From NCBI GenBank assembly GCA_023382175.1, contig JAMCQB010000154.1, positions 1 to 42,687 on the forward strand: a stretch of 42,687 bases of DNA. Direction: 5' to 3'. The notes below the pieces were generated by a model that did no database searches, was not told the origin of the DNA, and saw only the letters and a program-made list of their open reading frames with translations. This document shows positions 23,075 to 31,147 of the stretch, piece by piece; the first letter of the stretch is position 1, and every line of letters begins with the position of its first letter. The stretch comes from Nitrospirota bacterium (lineage in GTDB: Bacteria; Nitrospirota; Thermodesulfovibrionia; Thermodesulfovibrionales; UBA9159). The position numbers were made by a program, and so were the translations under genes.

Positions 23075-23404
23075 TCAGCCTATCTCGCCTTTCCCGATCT
23101 TCAGGGCACTAACCACGTCAGAAACATAGATTTTGCCGTCGCCGCGAAGCCCTGTCGTGGCGTTCTTGTCAATAACACCGACCAACTCTTCAACAAGGTC
23201 GTCGTTGCAGAAGATCTCGATCTTCATATGTTCGGAAAAATCCATCAGGTCATCGACCTTGCGATACTGGTTTTCAGCAACCTCTCTGCGACCAAATCCA
23301 CGGGCAAACAGCACGCTCATGCCACGGAGCCCATCAACCTTTTGAAGGGCCATGGTAACATCCAATAATTTATGCGACTTAATGTAAGCTTCAATCTTTT
23401 TCAT
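23075..23404 (-). CDS. PII-like regulator of the metal-efflux-associated group
   Basis: A 109-aa ferredoxin-fold PII homologue: MKKIEAYIKSHKLLDVTMAL at the N-terminus and the B-loop-like ATTGLRGDGKIYVSDV. The T-loop region (RGFGRREVAENQYRKVDDLMDF) lacks the usual uridylylated-tyrosine context of GlnB/GlnK. A PII subgroup (PII-NG) encoded beside CusA/CzcA-type pumps is known, and this copy, 10 bp after the RND gene, fits it. It should bind a small ligand or metal and modulate the pump or its expression, not nitrogen metabolism; that last step is inference. Confidence 0.85.
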   Translation of the reverse strand: MKKIEAYIKSHKLLDVTMALQKVDGLRGMSVLFARGFGRREVAENQYRKVDDLMDFSEHMKIEIFCNDDLVEELVGVIDKNATTGLRGDGKIYVSDVVSALKIGKGEIG

Positions 23405-23414
23405 GTTCGTCTCC

Positions 23415-26400
23415 TTATTTCATAACGATTTCTTCTTCGGGATTTATCGCAAACCACCGATACAGCGATGGAATGACCAGGAGCGTCAATACAGTCGATG
23501 TAACAAGTCCACCGATCACTACTGTTGCCAGAGGCCTCTGCACCTCGCTGCCCGTTCCGCTCGAAAGGACCATTGGGATAAGCCCGAGCGCTGCGGCGAG
23601 GGCTGTCATAAGCACAGGTCTCAACCTCAGGCAGGCACCCTGGATACAGGTTTCTTCCATGGGGATGCCGTTCCGAAGGAGCTGGTTCAGGTAAGTTACG
23701 AGTACCATGCCGTTGGCAAGGGCGATGCCGAAAAGTGCGATGAACCCGACAGAGGCCGGGACGGAGAGGTTCTGGCCGGTGATCCAGAGGCCCACAATGC
23801 CGCCCACGAGGGCAAGCGGGATGTTCATGAGTATCAGGAAGGAGTTCTTCATGGAGTTAAACGACGAATACAGGAGAAGGAACACGATCAGGAGGGTCAC
23901 CGGTATCACCAGCATAAGCCTTCTGTTTGCCTCCTGCTGAAGCTCGAATTGCCCTCCCCAGCTGGTGAGATATCCCGGCGGCAGATTGACCTTGGCATTA
24001 ATCGCAGCCTGGGCATCCTTCACAAAGGAGCCGATGTCCCGGTTCCTCACATTGCACTGGACTGTGATGAAGCGCTGGTTGTTCTCCCGCGTCACCTGCC
24101 GGGGGCCTACGATTTCTTCAATCTTCGCAAGCTCAGCAAGCGGCACTTTCGGTCCTCCCGGTACCGGCACGAGTATATTGCCGATAGCCTCGGCGCTGCC
24201 TCTCGCTCCCTGTGTATAGCGCACAAGGATGTCGAACCGCTTGATGCCTTCAAAGACCTGTCCAGCCTTTTCGCCGCCGACAGCGGTTCTGATGATATTC
24301 TGGACATCCTCGACATTGACGCCGTACCGGGAAATCGCCTGCCGGTTGATGGTTATCCTGAGCTGCGGCGTTCCGGTCACCTGGTCTTTCTGCACGTCAG
24401 CGGCACCCGACACTTCCCTGATCACCTTTTCGATCTCCTCGGCCTTCTCTTTCAATACTTCCATGTCGGGGCCGAATATCTTGATAGCAAGGTCAGCCTT
24501 GATGCCGGTCAGGAGTTCATCAACGGCAGCGGCGATGGGCTGTGTGAAGTTAAACTGGACCCCTGGGAAATCTTCGAACGACTCGCTCATATTGTAGCTA
24601 AGCTCCTCAAGGGACTTTGCCGTCTTCCATTCGCCCTGCGGCCTTAATCCGACAAAAGCCTCTGCATTATTTATAGGGTCCGCATGCGCGCCGACCTCTC
24701 CTCTTCCGACGCGCGTTACGACCCTGGTCACTTCGGGGAATTTCGCCATCAGCCTCTTTTCGAAGCGGAGCATGGTGTCGCGCGCCTCCTCGAGCGATAT
24801 GGAGGGCGCCATGGTAGCCCGGACAAGCATATCCCCCTCGTTCAGCCGGGGGACGAACTCTGATCCGAGGAAGAAAAAAAGCGTGCCTCCCAGGGCGACG
24901 AGAAAGAGTGAAAGGACGATTGCCGTTTTCGGACGTCTGACGAAGTGGGTCACGGCAGGGCGGTAGTACCTGAGAAGCCAGCGAATAGCAAAAACCTCGG
25001 TATGACCTTCCTGAGCGGTTGCCTTCGGCCTCTTTATAAGGAACGTACCGAGCACCGGGACAAAGAGCATTGCGAAGAAGAGAGAACCGAGCATCGCAAA
25101 CGACATGGTCTGGGCAAGGGGCCTGAACGTTTTGCCCTCGACGCCCTGCAGGGTGAAGAGAGGGAGAAACACGATCACGATGATCAGGAGCGAAAACAGG
25201 ATAGGCTTCGCAACCTCAATGCATGAGCGGGCGATGATATGCACAAGAGGCTCACCCGGATCGGCGTTTCTCAGCTGTCGGTCTATATTCTCGACCATGA
25301 CAACGGCGCCGTCGACAAGCAGGCCGAGGGCAATCGCAAGGCCGCCGAGGGACATGAGGTTGGCCGAGACCCCGAAATACCGCATGAGGAGAAAGGCGAA
25401 GGCGAGAGAGAAGGGGATCGCGCTCAGCACAACAATGCTCGGACGTATCCCGCCGAGCATGACGAGCTGAATGACGATAACCAATGCCACAGCTTCAGCA
25501 AGGGCTTTTGTGACGGTCGTAATACACTTCTTAACAAGCGTCGCCTGGTCATAGTAAGGGACGACCTTGACCCCCTGTGGAAGGACCTTGTTTATCTCCC
25601 CCATCCTTTTCTTAACGTCGGCGATTACCGTAGAGGTGTTTGTGCCGATCAATTTGAGCACCATCCCCACTACCGTCTCGCCTGCGCCGTTCATCGTCGC
25701 GAGCCCCCTTCGGATCTCACCGCCGATCACCACCTCGGCCACCTGGCTCAGAAAGATGGGGGTGCCCTTTTTCGATTTGAGGACAATGTTTTCGAGGTCA
25801 GGGATCTTTTCGGCAAGGCCGACGGACCTGACGATATATTCCTCGGCGTTTCGGACGATAAACTGTGCGCCGACATTCGAGTTATTAGCTTTTACGGACT
25901 CGATGATATCCTTCAGCGAAAGGTCATACCGCAGCAAGTCGTGAGGCCTGATCCTGATGTGGAACTGCTTGACTTCGCCGCCGAGGGAGAGCACTTCTGT
26001 CACGCCTGGGACCGTCTGGATGTTGAATTTGATGAGCCAGTCCTGTATCTCGCGCATCTCCTCCGGGGTCCGCTTGCCGGTCTCGTCTTCGAGCACATAG
26101 AAAAGGACCTGCCCAAGTCCGGTGGAGATCGGTCCCATTTCAGGCTCTCCAAAGCCTTCGGGAATCTGGTCGCGAGCATGCTGAAGCCGCTCGTTGACAA
26201 GCTGCCTTGCAAAGTAGGTGTCTGTTCCATCCTTGAAGTAGATGTTTATTACCGAGAGGCCGAAGTTCGAGACCGACCGTATTTCTCTAAGATCGGGCAG
26301 ACCGCTCATCGCAGCCTCGACAGGGTAGGTGACATACTTCTCGACTTCCTCAGGCGCAAGCCCCTCTGTCTCTGTGAAGATCTGAACCAAACTCGGCGTA

Positions 26401-26522
26401 ACATCCGGAAAGGCGTCAACCGGGAGCTTCACATAGCTGTAATATCCTGCCGCAAGCACCAGCACGGCGAGCACGCTTATGAGGAGACGATTCTTGAGCG
26501 CAAAATGAATAATTTTCTCCAT
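23415..26522 (-). CDS. Heavy-metal RND efflux transporter (CzcA/CusA family)
   Basis: Proton-driven inner-membrane pump of a tripartite complex. 1035 aa with the RND layout: helix 1 LLISVLAVLVLAAGYYSY, the porter domain, the central helices with the proton-relay motif ALGLLVDGAVVMVEN, a second periplasmic half, and the final helix bundle (GFIALFGIALANGMVLVTYLN). KLPVDAFPDVTPSLVQI is typical of the heavy-metal (HME) branch. Substrate (monovalent Cu/Ag or divalent Zn/Co/Cd) is not decided by what I can see. Start ATG 26522 follows GGGGGACGACG. Long plus-strand ORFs across it are shadows. Confidence 0.95.
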   Translation of the reverse strand: MEKIIHFALKNRLLISVLAVLVLAAGYYSYVKLPVDAFPDVTPSLVQIFTETEGLAPEEVEKYVTYPVEAAMSGLPDLREIRSVSNFGLSVINIYFKDGTDTYFARQLVNERLQHARDQIPEGFGEPEMGPISTGLGQVLFYVLEDETGKRTPEEMREIQDWLIKFNIQTVPGVTEVLSLGGEVKQFHIRIRPHDLLRYDLSLKDIIESVKANNSNVGAQFIVRNAEEYIVRSVGLAEKIPDLENIVLKSKKGTPIFLSQVAEVVIGGEIRRGLATMNGAGETVVGMVLKLIGTNTSTVIADVKKRMGEINKVLPQGVKVVPYYDQATLVKKCITTVTKALAEAVALVIVIQLVMLGGIRPSIVVLSAIPFSLAFAFLLMRYFGVSANLMSLGGLAIALGLLVDGAVVMVENIDRQLRNADPGEPLVHIIARSCIEVAKPILFSLLIIVIVFLPLFTLQGVEGKTFRPLAQTMSFAMLGSLFFAMLFVPVLGTFLIKRPKATAQEGHTEVFAIRWLLRYYRPAVTHFVRRPKTAIVLSLFLVALGGTLFFFLGSEFVPRLNEGDMLVRATMAPSISLEEARDTMLRFEKRLMAKFPEVTRVVTRVGRGEVGAHADPINNAEAFVGLRPQGEWKTAKSLEELSYNMSESFEDFPGVQFNFTQPIAAAVDELLTGIKADLAIKIFGPDMEVLKEKAEEIEKVIREVSGAADVQKDQVTGTPQLRITINRQAISRYGVNVEDVQNIIRTAVGGEKAGQVFEGIKRFDILVRYTQGARGSAEAIGNILVPVPGGPKVPLAELAKIEEIVGPRQVTRENNQRFITVQCNVRNRDIGSFVKDAQAAINAKVNLPPGYLTSWGGQFELQQEANRRLMLVIPVTLLIVFLLLYSSFNSMKNSFLILMNIPLALVGGIVGLWITGQNLSVPASVGFIALFGIALANGMVLVTYLNQLLRNGIPMEETCIQGACLRLRPVLMTALAAALGLIPMVLSSGTGSEVQRPLATVVIGGLVTSTVLTLLVIPSLYRWFAINPEEEIVMK

Positions 26523-26533
26523 CGTCGTCCCCC

Positions 26534-27748
26534 TTAGTGCCCGTGGCCGTCGCCGAAGGCGCCCTTGCCAAGTTGCGCCTTGAGGGTAAAGCCGCCTTTT
26601 GCCACATAGCGTTGACCGGCCTTAAGCCCTGAAGTCACTTCCGCATTCATGTCATCAGACCTGCCTATCGACACCGGCTGGGGACTAAAGCCCTTATCAG
26701 TTTCGACAAAGACCTCTGTCTTCTCGCCTTCTGTTACAAGGGCTGTCTTCGGCACAAGAAGAGGAACATTCACTTCATCCACCATGATCTTCGCGCTAAC
26801 AAAAAGCCCGGGACGAAGCACGCCGCTCGGATTCGGCAATACGACGCGGGCGACTGCCGTCCGCGTCTCCTCTCCGGTGACCGAAGAAATATAGGAGATG
26901 ACCCCTTTTGTGTCAGGGACCCTGCCGCTTGCCGATATCGTCACCTCCCGGCCTTTTCGGATGTACGGCATGTCCTTCTGGTAGACGCTGATGTTTACCC
27001 AGACGGAGCTCAGGTCGGCGATCACGAAGGCCTCTTTATCGTCCTTCAGGTATTCTCCCAACGCGATATGTTTTTCGAGCACCGTACCGCCGAAGGGCGC
27101 CCTGATCTCGTAATTCGTGTATGTCACATCAGGCCGGGAAGGCAGTTTTTCAACATATTCCTCGGAGAGGCCGAGCGCATGGAGCTTCTGTTCGGCGGAT
27201 TTCAGTTCGATCTGTGCTTCGTCAAAGGACTTCCTGGCCTCAAGATAGTCGATCTCGGGAGAAATTCTCTTCTTCCAGAGTTCTTCTTCCCGCTTTATGT
27301 TAGTCCGTGCTATCTCGACCCGTTTAAGCGCCCCGAGGTATGCTGCCTGTGCGTCCGCAAGTTCCCTGCTATCGATGACCGTGAGGACTTCTCCTGCCTT
27401 CACCGCATCACCCACATTCTTAAAGACGCGGCGCACCACACCTGCTACACGGGGAACGATATGAGCGAGCCTGTCCGCATTCGGAACGATCTCACCGGGG
27501 AGCTCACGCTGCACAGAAAGTCTTCCGGGTCCGGCCTCTTTCACCACGATGCCGAACTCCTTCAGGTCTCCGTCATGGAGCTTCACGAGTTTCTTATCGT
27601 CCTGTATCTTCTCTTTCCCTTCACCGTGCTTTCCTTCTTCATTTCTTTCCGTCTCTGCCTTGTGTGGAGCCGGGAGATATTTCATCGAAAGCGCTCCAAT
27701 GATCATCCCGGCGATCGCAACGAATATGATCAATGCCTTGTTTTTCAT
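26534..27748 (-). CDS. RND periplasmic adaptor (CzcB/CusB family)
   Basis: The membrane-fusion subunit that links the inner-membrane pump to the outer-membrane channel. The N-terminal anchor (LIIFVAIAGMIIGALSM) is followed by a charged, histidine-containing linker, a barrel-sandwich half (HIVPRVAGVVRRVFKNVGDAVKAGEVLTVID), an alpha hairpin, then the second lipoyl half (IRAPFGGTVLEKHIALGEYL). The C-terminus ends in a Gly/His tail (GDGHGH) that may bind metal. 404 aa. Starts 1 bp from the outer-membrane gene stop, 11 bp before the RND gene. Confidence 0.93.
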   Translation of the reverse strand: MKNKALIIFVAIAGMIIGALSMKYLPAPHKAETERNEEGKHGEGKEKIQDDKKLVKLHDGDLKEFGIVVKEAGPGRLSVQRELPGEIVPNADRLAHIVPRVAGVVRRVFKNVGDAVKAGEVLTVIDSRELADAQAAYLGALKRVEIARTNIKREEELWKKRISPEIDYLEARKSFDEAQIELKSAEQKLHALGLSEEYVEKLPSRPDVTYTNYEIRAPFGGTVLEKHIALGEYLKDDKEAFVIADLSSVWVNISVYQKDMPYIRKGREVTISASGRVPDTKGVISYISSVTGEETRTAVARVVLPNPSGVLRPGLFVSAKIMVDEVNVPLLVPKTALVTEGEKTEVFVETDKGFSPQPVSIGRSDDMNAEVTSGLKAGQRYVAKGGFTLKAQLGKGAFGDGHGH

Positions 27749-29017
27749 CTATTTCACCTTCTCTTTCGTATCGCTCTTTGGAAAAGCACCTCTCAGCCGC
27801 TCGATGTCGGCATAGGCCTTTTTATGTGCAGCAAGAGAATCTATATATTTGATTTTCGCTTCGAAGAGTGTCCTTTGCGCGTCGAGGACGTCGAGATAAC
27901 CGAATTTTCCAAAACTGTATCCCTCGTGGACGGCATCGTACGCGTTCTGAAGGGCCGGGAGAACGTCGGCCTTCAGCGTCGTGACCTCCACAAATGATGA
28001 CGATAATGTCTGATAGGCATCCGAAAGGGCGGTCTGTGTTCTTAGAACTGCGGTCTTTTTCTCCTTCTCAGCCTTCGTGAGGCGTTTTTCAGCTTCAAGG
28101 ATCGAACCCCTGTTGGTATTGAATATCGGAAGCGGAAGGGAAATGCCGACGACGAAGGCCGTCTCTTTGGCCTCGTTGAAGCGCCTTACGCCGCCCTTGA
28201 TAACAGGATTGGGGATTCGGTTCGCCTTTTCAAGAGCCAGAGCAATACCACGCTGCTCTGTCTCTTGTTCCCAACGGGCGATATCGGGGTTCCCCTGGAT
28301 CCGTTCAAGCAGTTCCTTGTATGTCGGGATGGAAGGGCTCACTTCGAGCGAGCCTTTCACAGTGAAGATGACGGGCAATGCTCCATCCAGGAGCGCGGAC
28401 AGCTTCTTCCGTGCGGCGTCGAGGGAGCGGCGCGCCCGCTCAAGATCGATCTTTGCAAGCGAAGAGGCTGCTGAGGCCTTCGTTTCATCGATCGGCGAAA
28501 CCTTGCCGGCCTTCACACGTGCAGCGACTGTATCAAAAGACTGCTCTGCCAGTTTCACCAACTCCTCGTGCAGACGCACCCGCTCCTGCTCCGAGAGGAC
28601 ATCGAGAAAGCTCTTCGTGACCTCAAGGATGACATCCTGCTTCTTGCCTTCGAAATCCCACTGTGCGAGGTCCCGGTCGAGCGCAGCCAGGTTCGTCCTC
28701 TTCGAGCGCTTACCGCCAAGCTCAAAGGTCTGGCCGAGCGACAGGGTGGATGCGGCGCCGTCAAACCCTTGCAGGTCCTTGTTGCCTATGTTTTCGACTA
28801 CCAGTTCTATTTCGGGGTTTTGAAATACCCGGGCCTGGATGATCCTGGCCTCGCGGGCCTGAACCTCCAACCGGGCGGCCGACAACTCCGGATTCCTTTC
28901 GAGCACTGAAGAGATAGCCTGCTCAAGCGTCAACTCTTTTGCGTCGAATGCGTAAGCAGGCAATGTGCATATGAACACTGCACAAATAAGAATAAGTACA
29001 GAATAAATGCGAACCAT
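27749..29017 (-). CDS. TolC/CzcC-family outer-membrane efflux protein
   Basis: A signal peptide (MVRIYSVLILICAVFICTLPAYA) precedes two OEP repeats: ELTLEQAISSVLERNPELSAARLEVQAREARI at the start, and the second repeat from SYKEL-like TYKELLERIQGNPDIARWEQE. Long helical hairpins follow each. The track start TTG lies only 1 nt after the Shine-Dalgarno AAGGAGG, so I use ATG 29017. It is the outer-membrane exit duct of the pump. Confidence 0.93.
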   Translation of the reverse strand: MVRIYSVLILICAVFICTLPAYAFDAKELTLEQAISSVLERNPELSAARLEVQAREARIIQARVFQNPEIELVVENIGNKDLQGFDGAASTLSLGQTFELGGKRSKRTNLAALDRDLAQWDFEGKKQDVILEVTKSFLDVLSEQERVRLHEELVKLAEQSFDTVAARVKAGKVSPIDETKASAASSLAKIDLERARRSLDAARKKLSALLDGALPVIFTVKGSLEVSPSIPTYKELLERIQGNPDIARWEQETEQRGIALALEKANRIPNPVIKGGVRRFNEAKETAFVVGISLPLPIFNTNRGSILEAEKRLTKAEKEKKTAVLRTQTALSDAYQTLSSSFVEVTTLKADVLPALQNAYDAVHEGYSFGKFGYLDVLDAQRTLFEAKIKYIDSLAAHKKAYADIERLRGAFPKSDTKEKVK

Positions 29018-29102
29018 AAAATACAAGCCTCCTTAATTGATTAGGCGAATAAAGACGACGTGTTCCCGTCCCATAAATACGGACAGTGGAGAAGGAGGCG
29101 AA

Positions 29103-29501
29103 TCAGATCAGAAGAACAACGGAATGCAGACTGGCGAGAGTCTTATGATGTGAATATTCAGGCGGATTGATATCCTGACTGTGATACTCTTTTGACGGCA
29201 AAGATGGCGACATCGGAGACGGAGACATCATAGGGAGCGTTTGTGTATAATGCGAAATATTATTTCTGCAAGCCGGGCTGCTGAGAAATTGGACATCCCT
29301 GCAAGGGCCGCAGGCATCGCCTTCCACCGCACCAAGCTGTGATTCAAGCGCCGCTCCCCTGCATGCATCCACGAACTCTACCGCCACATGCCCGTCATCA
29401 CCAAAGCACAAAAGAGACCCCTCGGCGCCGATGACAGCGAGGAAAAGGTAAACAGGCAGAGCGAGAACTGTCAAAATGGTTTTATGTTTGATTAAAGACA
29501 C
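29103..29501 (-). CDS. Small secreted Cys/His protein at the head of the metal-efflux operon
   Basis: A signal peptide (ILTVLALPVYLFLAVIGAEG) is followed by SLLCFGDDGHVAVEFVDAC, then CGPC, then a His/Ser/Pro-rich tail ending in a hydrophobic LHSVVLLI. Four or five cysteines and several histidines suggest periplasmic metal binding. I recall similar short proteins ahead of Cus/Czc operons, none with a settled function. It lies 85 bp upstream of the outer-membrane gene. The GTG start at 29501 coincides with the predicted transcription start, so either the mRNA is leaderless or a TTG about ten codons on is used. Confidence 0.7.
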   Translation of the reverse strand: MSLIKHKTILTVLALPVYLFLAVIGAEGSLLCFGDDGHVAVEFVDACRGAALESQLGAVEGDACGPCRDVQFLSSPACRNNISHYTQTLPMMSPSPMSPSLPSKEYHSQDINPPEYSHHKTLASLHSVVLLI

Positions 29502-29507
29502 AATGAT

Positions 29508-29537
29508 ATTCTACAGGCATATTCCAAGCAAAGTCAA
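29508..29537 (-). promoter_or_regulatory. Promoter of the metal-efflux operon
   Basis: Minus strand: -35 TTGACT (29537-29532), an 18-bp spacer, -10 TAGAAT (29513-29508). No strong MerR-type dyad is visible in the spacer. The predicted start point falls on or next to the GTG of the first gene. Confidence 0.55.
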
Positions 29538-29562
29538 CTTTCCGGAAAATAATTTGGTCATT

Positions 29563-30219
29563 TCAACGGCGTCCGGCAACATTCAGTTTTGCGCAAAAGT
29601 TATTGAGATCACAACTGCTGCAAAGGGGAGATATAGGCCTGCATATGCCCTGTCCGAAAGCAACGAGCAGACCATTAATCTCCTTCCAGTATTTCTTGGG
29701 CAGTTTCCTTCTCAAAGCAAGCTCAGTCTCTTCCGGTGACTTTGTCTTCACGTATCCCCATCTGTTTGTAATCCGGTGGACATGGGTATCCACACAGATG
29801 CCTGGCTTATTGTATCCCAAGGTAACCACAAGGTTGGCGGTCTTTCTTCCGACCCCTTTGAGCTTCAGCAGTTCTTCGATCTCATCGGGCACTCTCGAAT
29901 GATACTTTTCTGTAATCTCCCGGCTCATGTCCTTGATCCTCTTCGCCTTGACTCTGTAAAAACCGACCGGATAGATCGCTTTTTCTATCTCCCTTACGGA
30001 CAGCTTCGCCATCTTTTTCGGCGTTTCTGCCAGGGCAAAGAGTCTCTCTGATGCCTTGCCCGTTGTCCTGTCCTGCGTTCTCAAGCTCAGGATGCAGGAG
30101 ATGAGTATCTTGAAAGGGTCTCTTTCGCGGGAAGCCATGTTCTCAAGCCACGGCAGATGAAGGCTTCCGACCTGGCGTTTGAGGAGAGGCCAGACTTTTT
30201 GTATATCGAATTTTTTCAT
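29563..30219 (-). CDS. nth: Endonuclease III (DNA glycosylase/AP lyase)
   Basis: Base-excision repair of oxidised pyrimidines. Helix-hairpin-helix with catalytic lysine, LLKLKGVGRKTANLVV; catalytic aspartate in CVDTHVHRITNRWG; and the C-terminal 4Fe-4S loop CRPISPLCSSCDLNNFC. 218 aa is normal. It is a single-gene unit ending about 60 bp from the efflux operon start. Confidence 0.95.
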   Translation of the reverse strand: MKKFDIQKVWPLLKRQVGSLHLPWLENMASRERDPFKILISCILSLRTQDRTTGKASERLFALAETPKKMAKLSVREIEKAIYPVGFYRVKAKRIKDMSREITEKYHSRVPDEIEELLKLKGVGRKTANLVVTLGYNKPGICVDTHVHRITNRWGYVKTKSPEETELALRRKLPKKYWKEINGLLVAFGQGICRPISPLCSSCDLNNFCAKLNVAGRR

Positions 30220-30316
30220 CTCTGCATTATATCAAATCTCACCATATGTGCATTCAGGGAGTCGCTTAAAACCGTTTCATCCGCCATGCCTGCTCATCGC
30301 TTAAGGTTCATTGGTG

Positions 30317-30322
30317 TATAAT
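30317..30322 (+). promoter_or_regulatory. -10 element for the SpoU-family methyltransferase
   Basis: A perfect TATAAT at 30317-30322 has no good -35 upstream. It lies inside the extended ORF, so translation most likely begins at the downstream ATG 30353. Confidence 0.45.
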
Positions 30323-30352
30323 GAGGGGAGATTTTCGTCTGAAAACCGAACT

Positions 30353-31147
30353 ATGCGATACAAGAAGATAACAAGCCCTTCAAACCCTCTCGTCAGAGAG
30401 ATCTTGAAGGAAAAAAAAGAGAGAACAGGCAACATTCTGATCATCGAAGGACGCCGTCTCATCGAAATGGCCCTCGCCTCCGGTGCTCACGTGGACAGGG
30501 TTTTCTTTACCGATACGTTTAAATCAAAGAACGAAGCGTTTCTCATGCAGATCTCAGGGAAATCATCGGGACTCATAGAGACTTCAGAGCATGTTCTTTC
30601 GAAACTCGCTGATACGGAAACACCCCAGGGCATTGTGGCAGAAGTCTCTCATAAAAGCCGCAAGCTCCAGGAAGTATCTTTACAAGGCAGTCCCCTTATC
30701 GTTGTCTGCGACGGTATTCAGGATCCCGGCAATCTGGGTACCATCATCAGAACAGCTGATGCCGCAGGCGCTGATGCGGTGGTGCTCCTTCCCGGGACAT
30801 GCGACCCCTTTTTGCCGAAGGGAATACGTTCCACCGCAGGGAGCATCTTCAATCTCCCCGTTCTTTTTCTGAAACCGGAGGCGCTGGTGGAATGGCTGCG
30901 GAAAAAATCCATCAACCTTATCGTAAGCGATGTGCATGCACCGGGCGCCCTCTATGATGCCGACATGAGAAAACCGTTGGCCTTTGTCTTTGGGAATGAA
31001 GCTTTCGGGGTGAGCGAATACCTTAAGGGCAAGAGCGATATGAGGGTGAGCATTCCGATACCGGGGAAGGCGGAAAGTCTTAATGTGGCGACATCCGCTG
31101 CGATCTGTCTTTACGAAGCCGTCAGACAGCGGAGAGGGCCGACTTAG
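30353..31147 (+). CDS. TrmH/SpoU-family rRNA or tRNA 2'-O-methyltransferase
   Basis: SPOUT methyltransferase with an N-terminal substrate-binding domain (ITSPSNPLVREILKEKKERTGNILIIEGRRL). The C-terminal trefoil-knot domain shows CDGIQDPGNLGTIIRTADAAGADAVVL, FVFGNEAFGVSE and VSIPIPGKAESLNVATSAAICLYE. The target nucleotide cannot be named. ATG 30353 gives 264 aa. The 3' end overlaps the converging histidine kinase gene by 26 bp. Confidence 0.92.
   Translation: MRYKKITSPSNPLVREILKEKKERTGNILIIEGRRLIEMALASGAHVDRVFFTDTFKSKNEAFLMQISGKSSGLIETSEHVLSKLADTETPQGIVAEVSHKSRKLQEVSLQGSPLIVVCDGIQDPGNLGTIIRTADAAGADAVVLLPGTCDPFLPKGIRSTAGSIFNLPVLFLKPEALVEWLRKKSINLIVSDVHAPGALYDADMRKPLAFVFGNEAFGVSEYLKGKSDMRVSIPIPGKAESLNVATSAAICLYEAVRQRRGPT

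Noticed and set aside
23403-26537. Long plus-strand ORFs (414 and 432 aa) opposite the RND pump gene
   Set aside because: They are antisense shadows of a G+C-biased coding frame; their His/Asp/Gly-rich sequence matches no family, while the minus-strand RND protein is complete.
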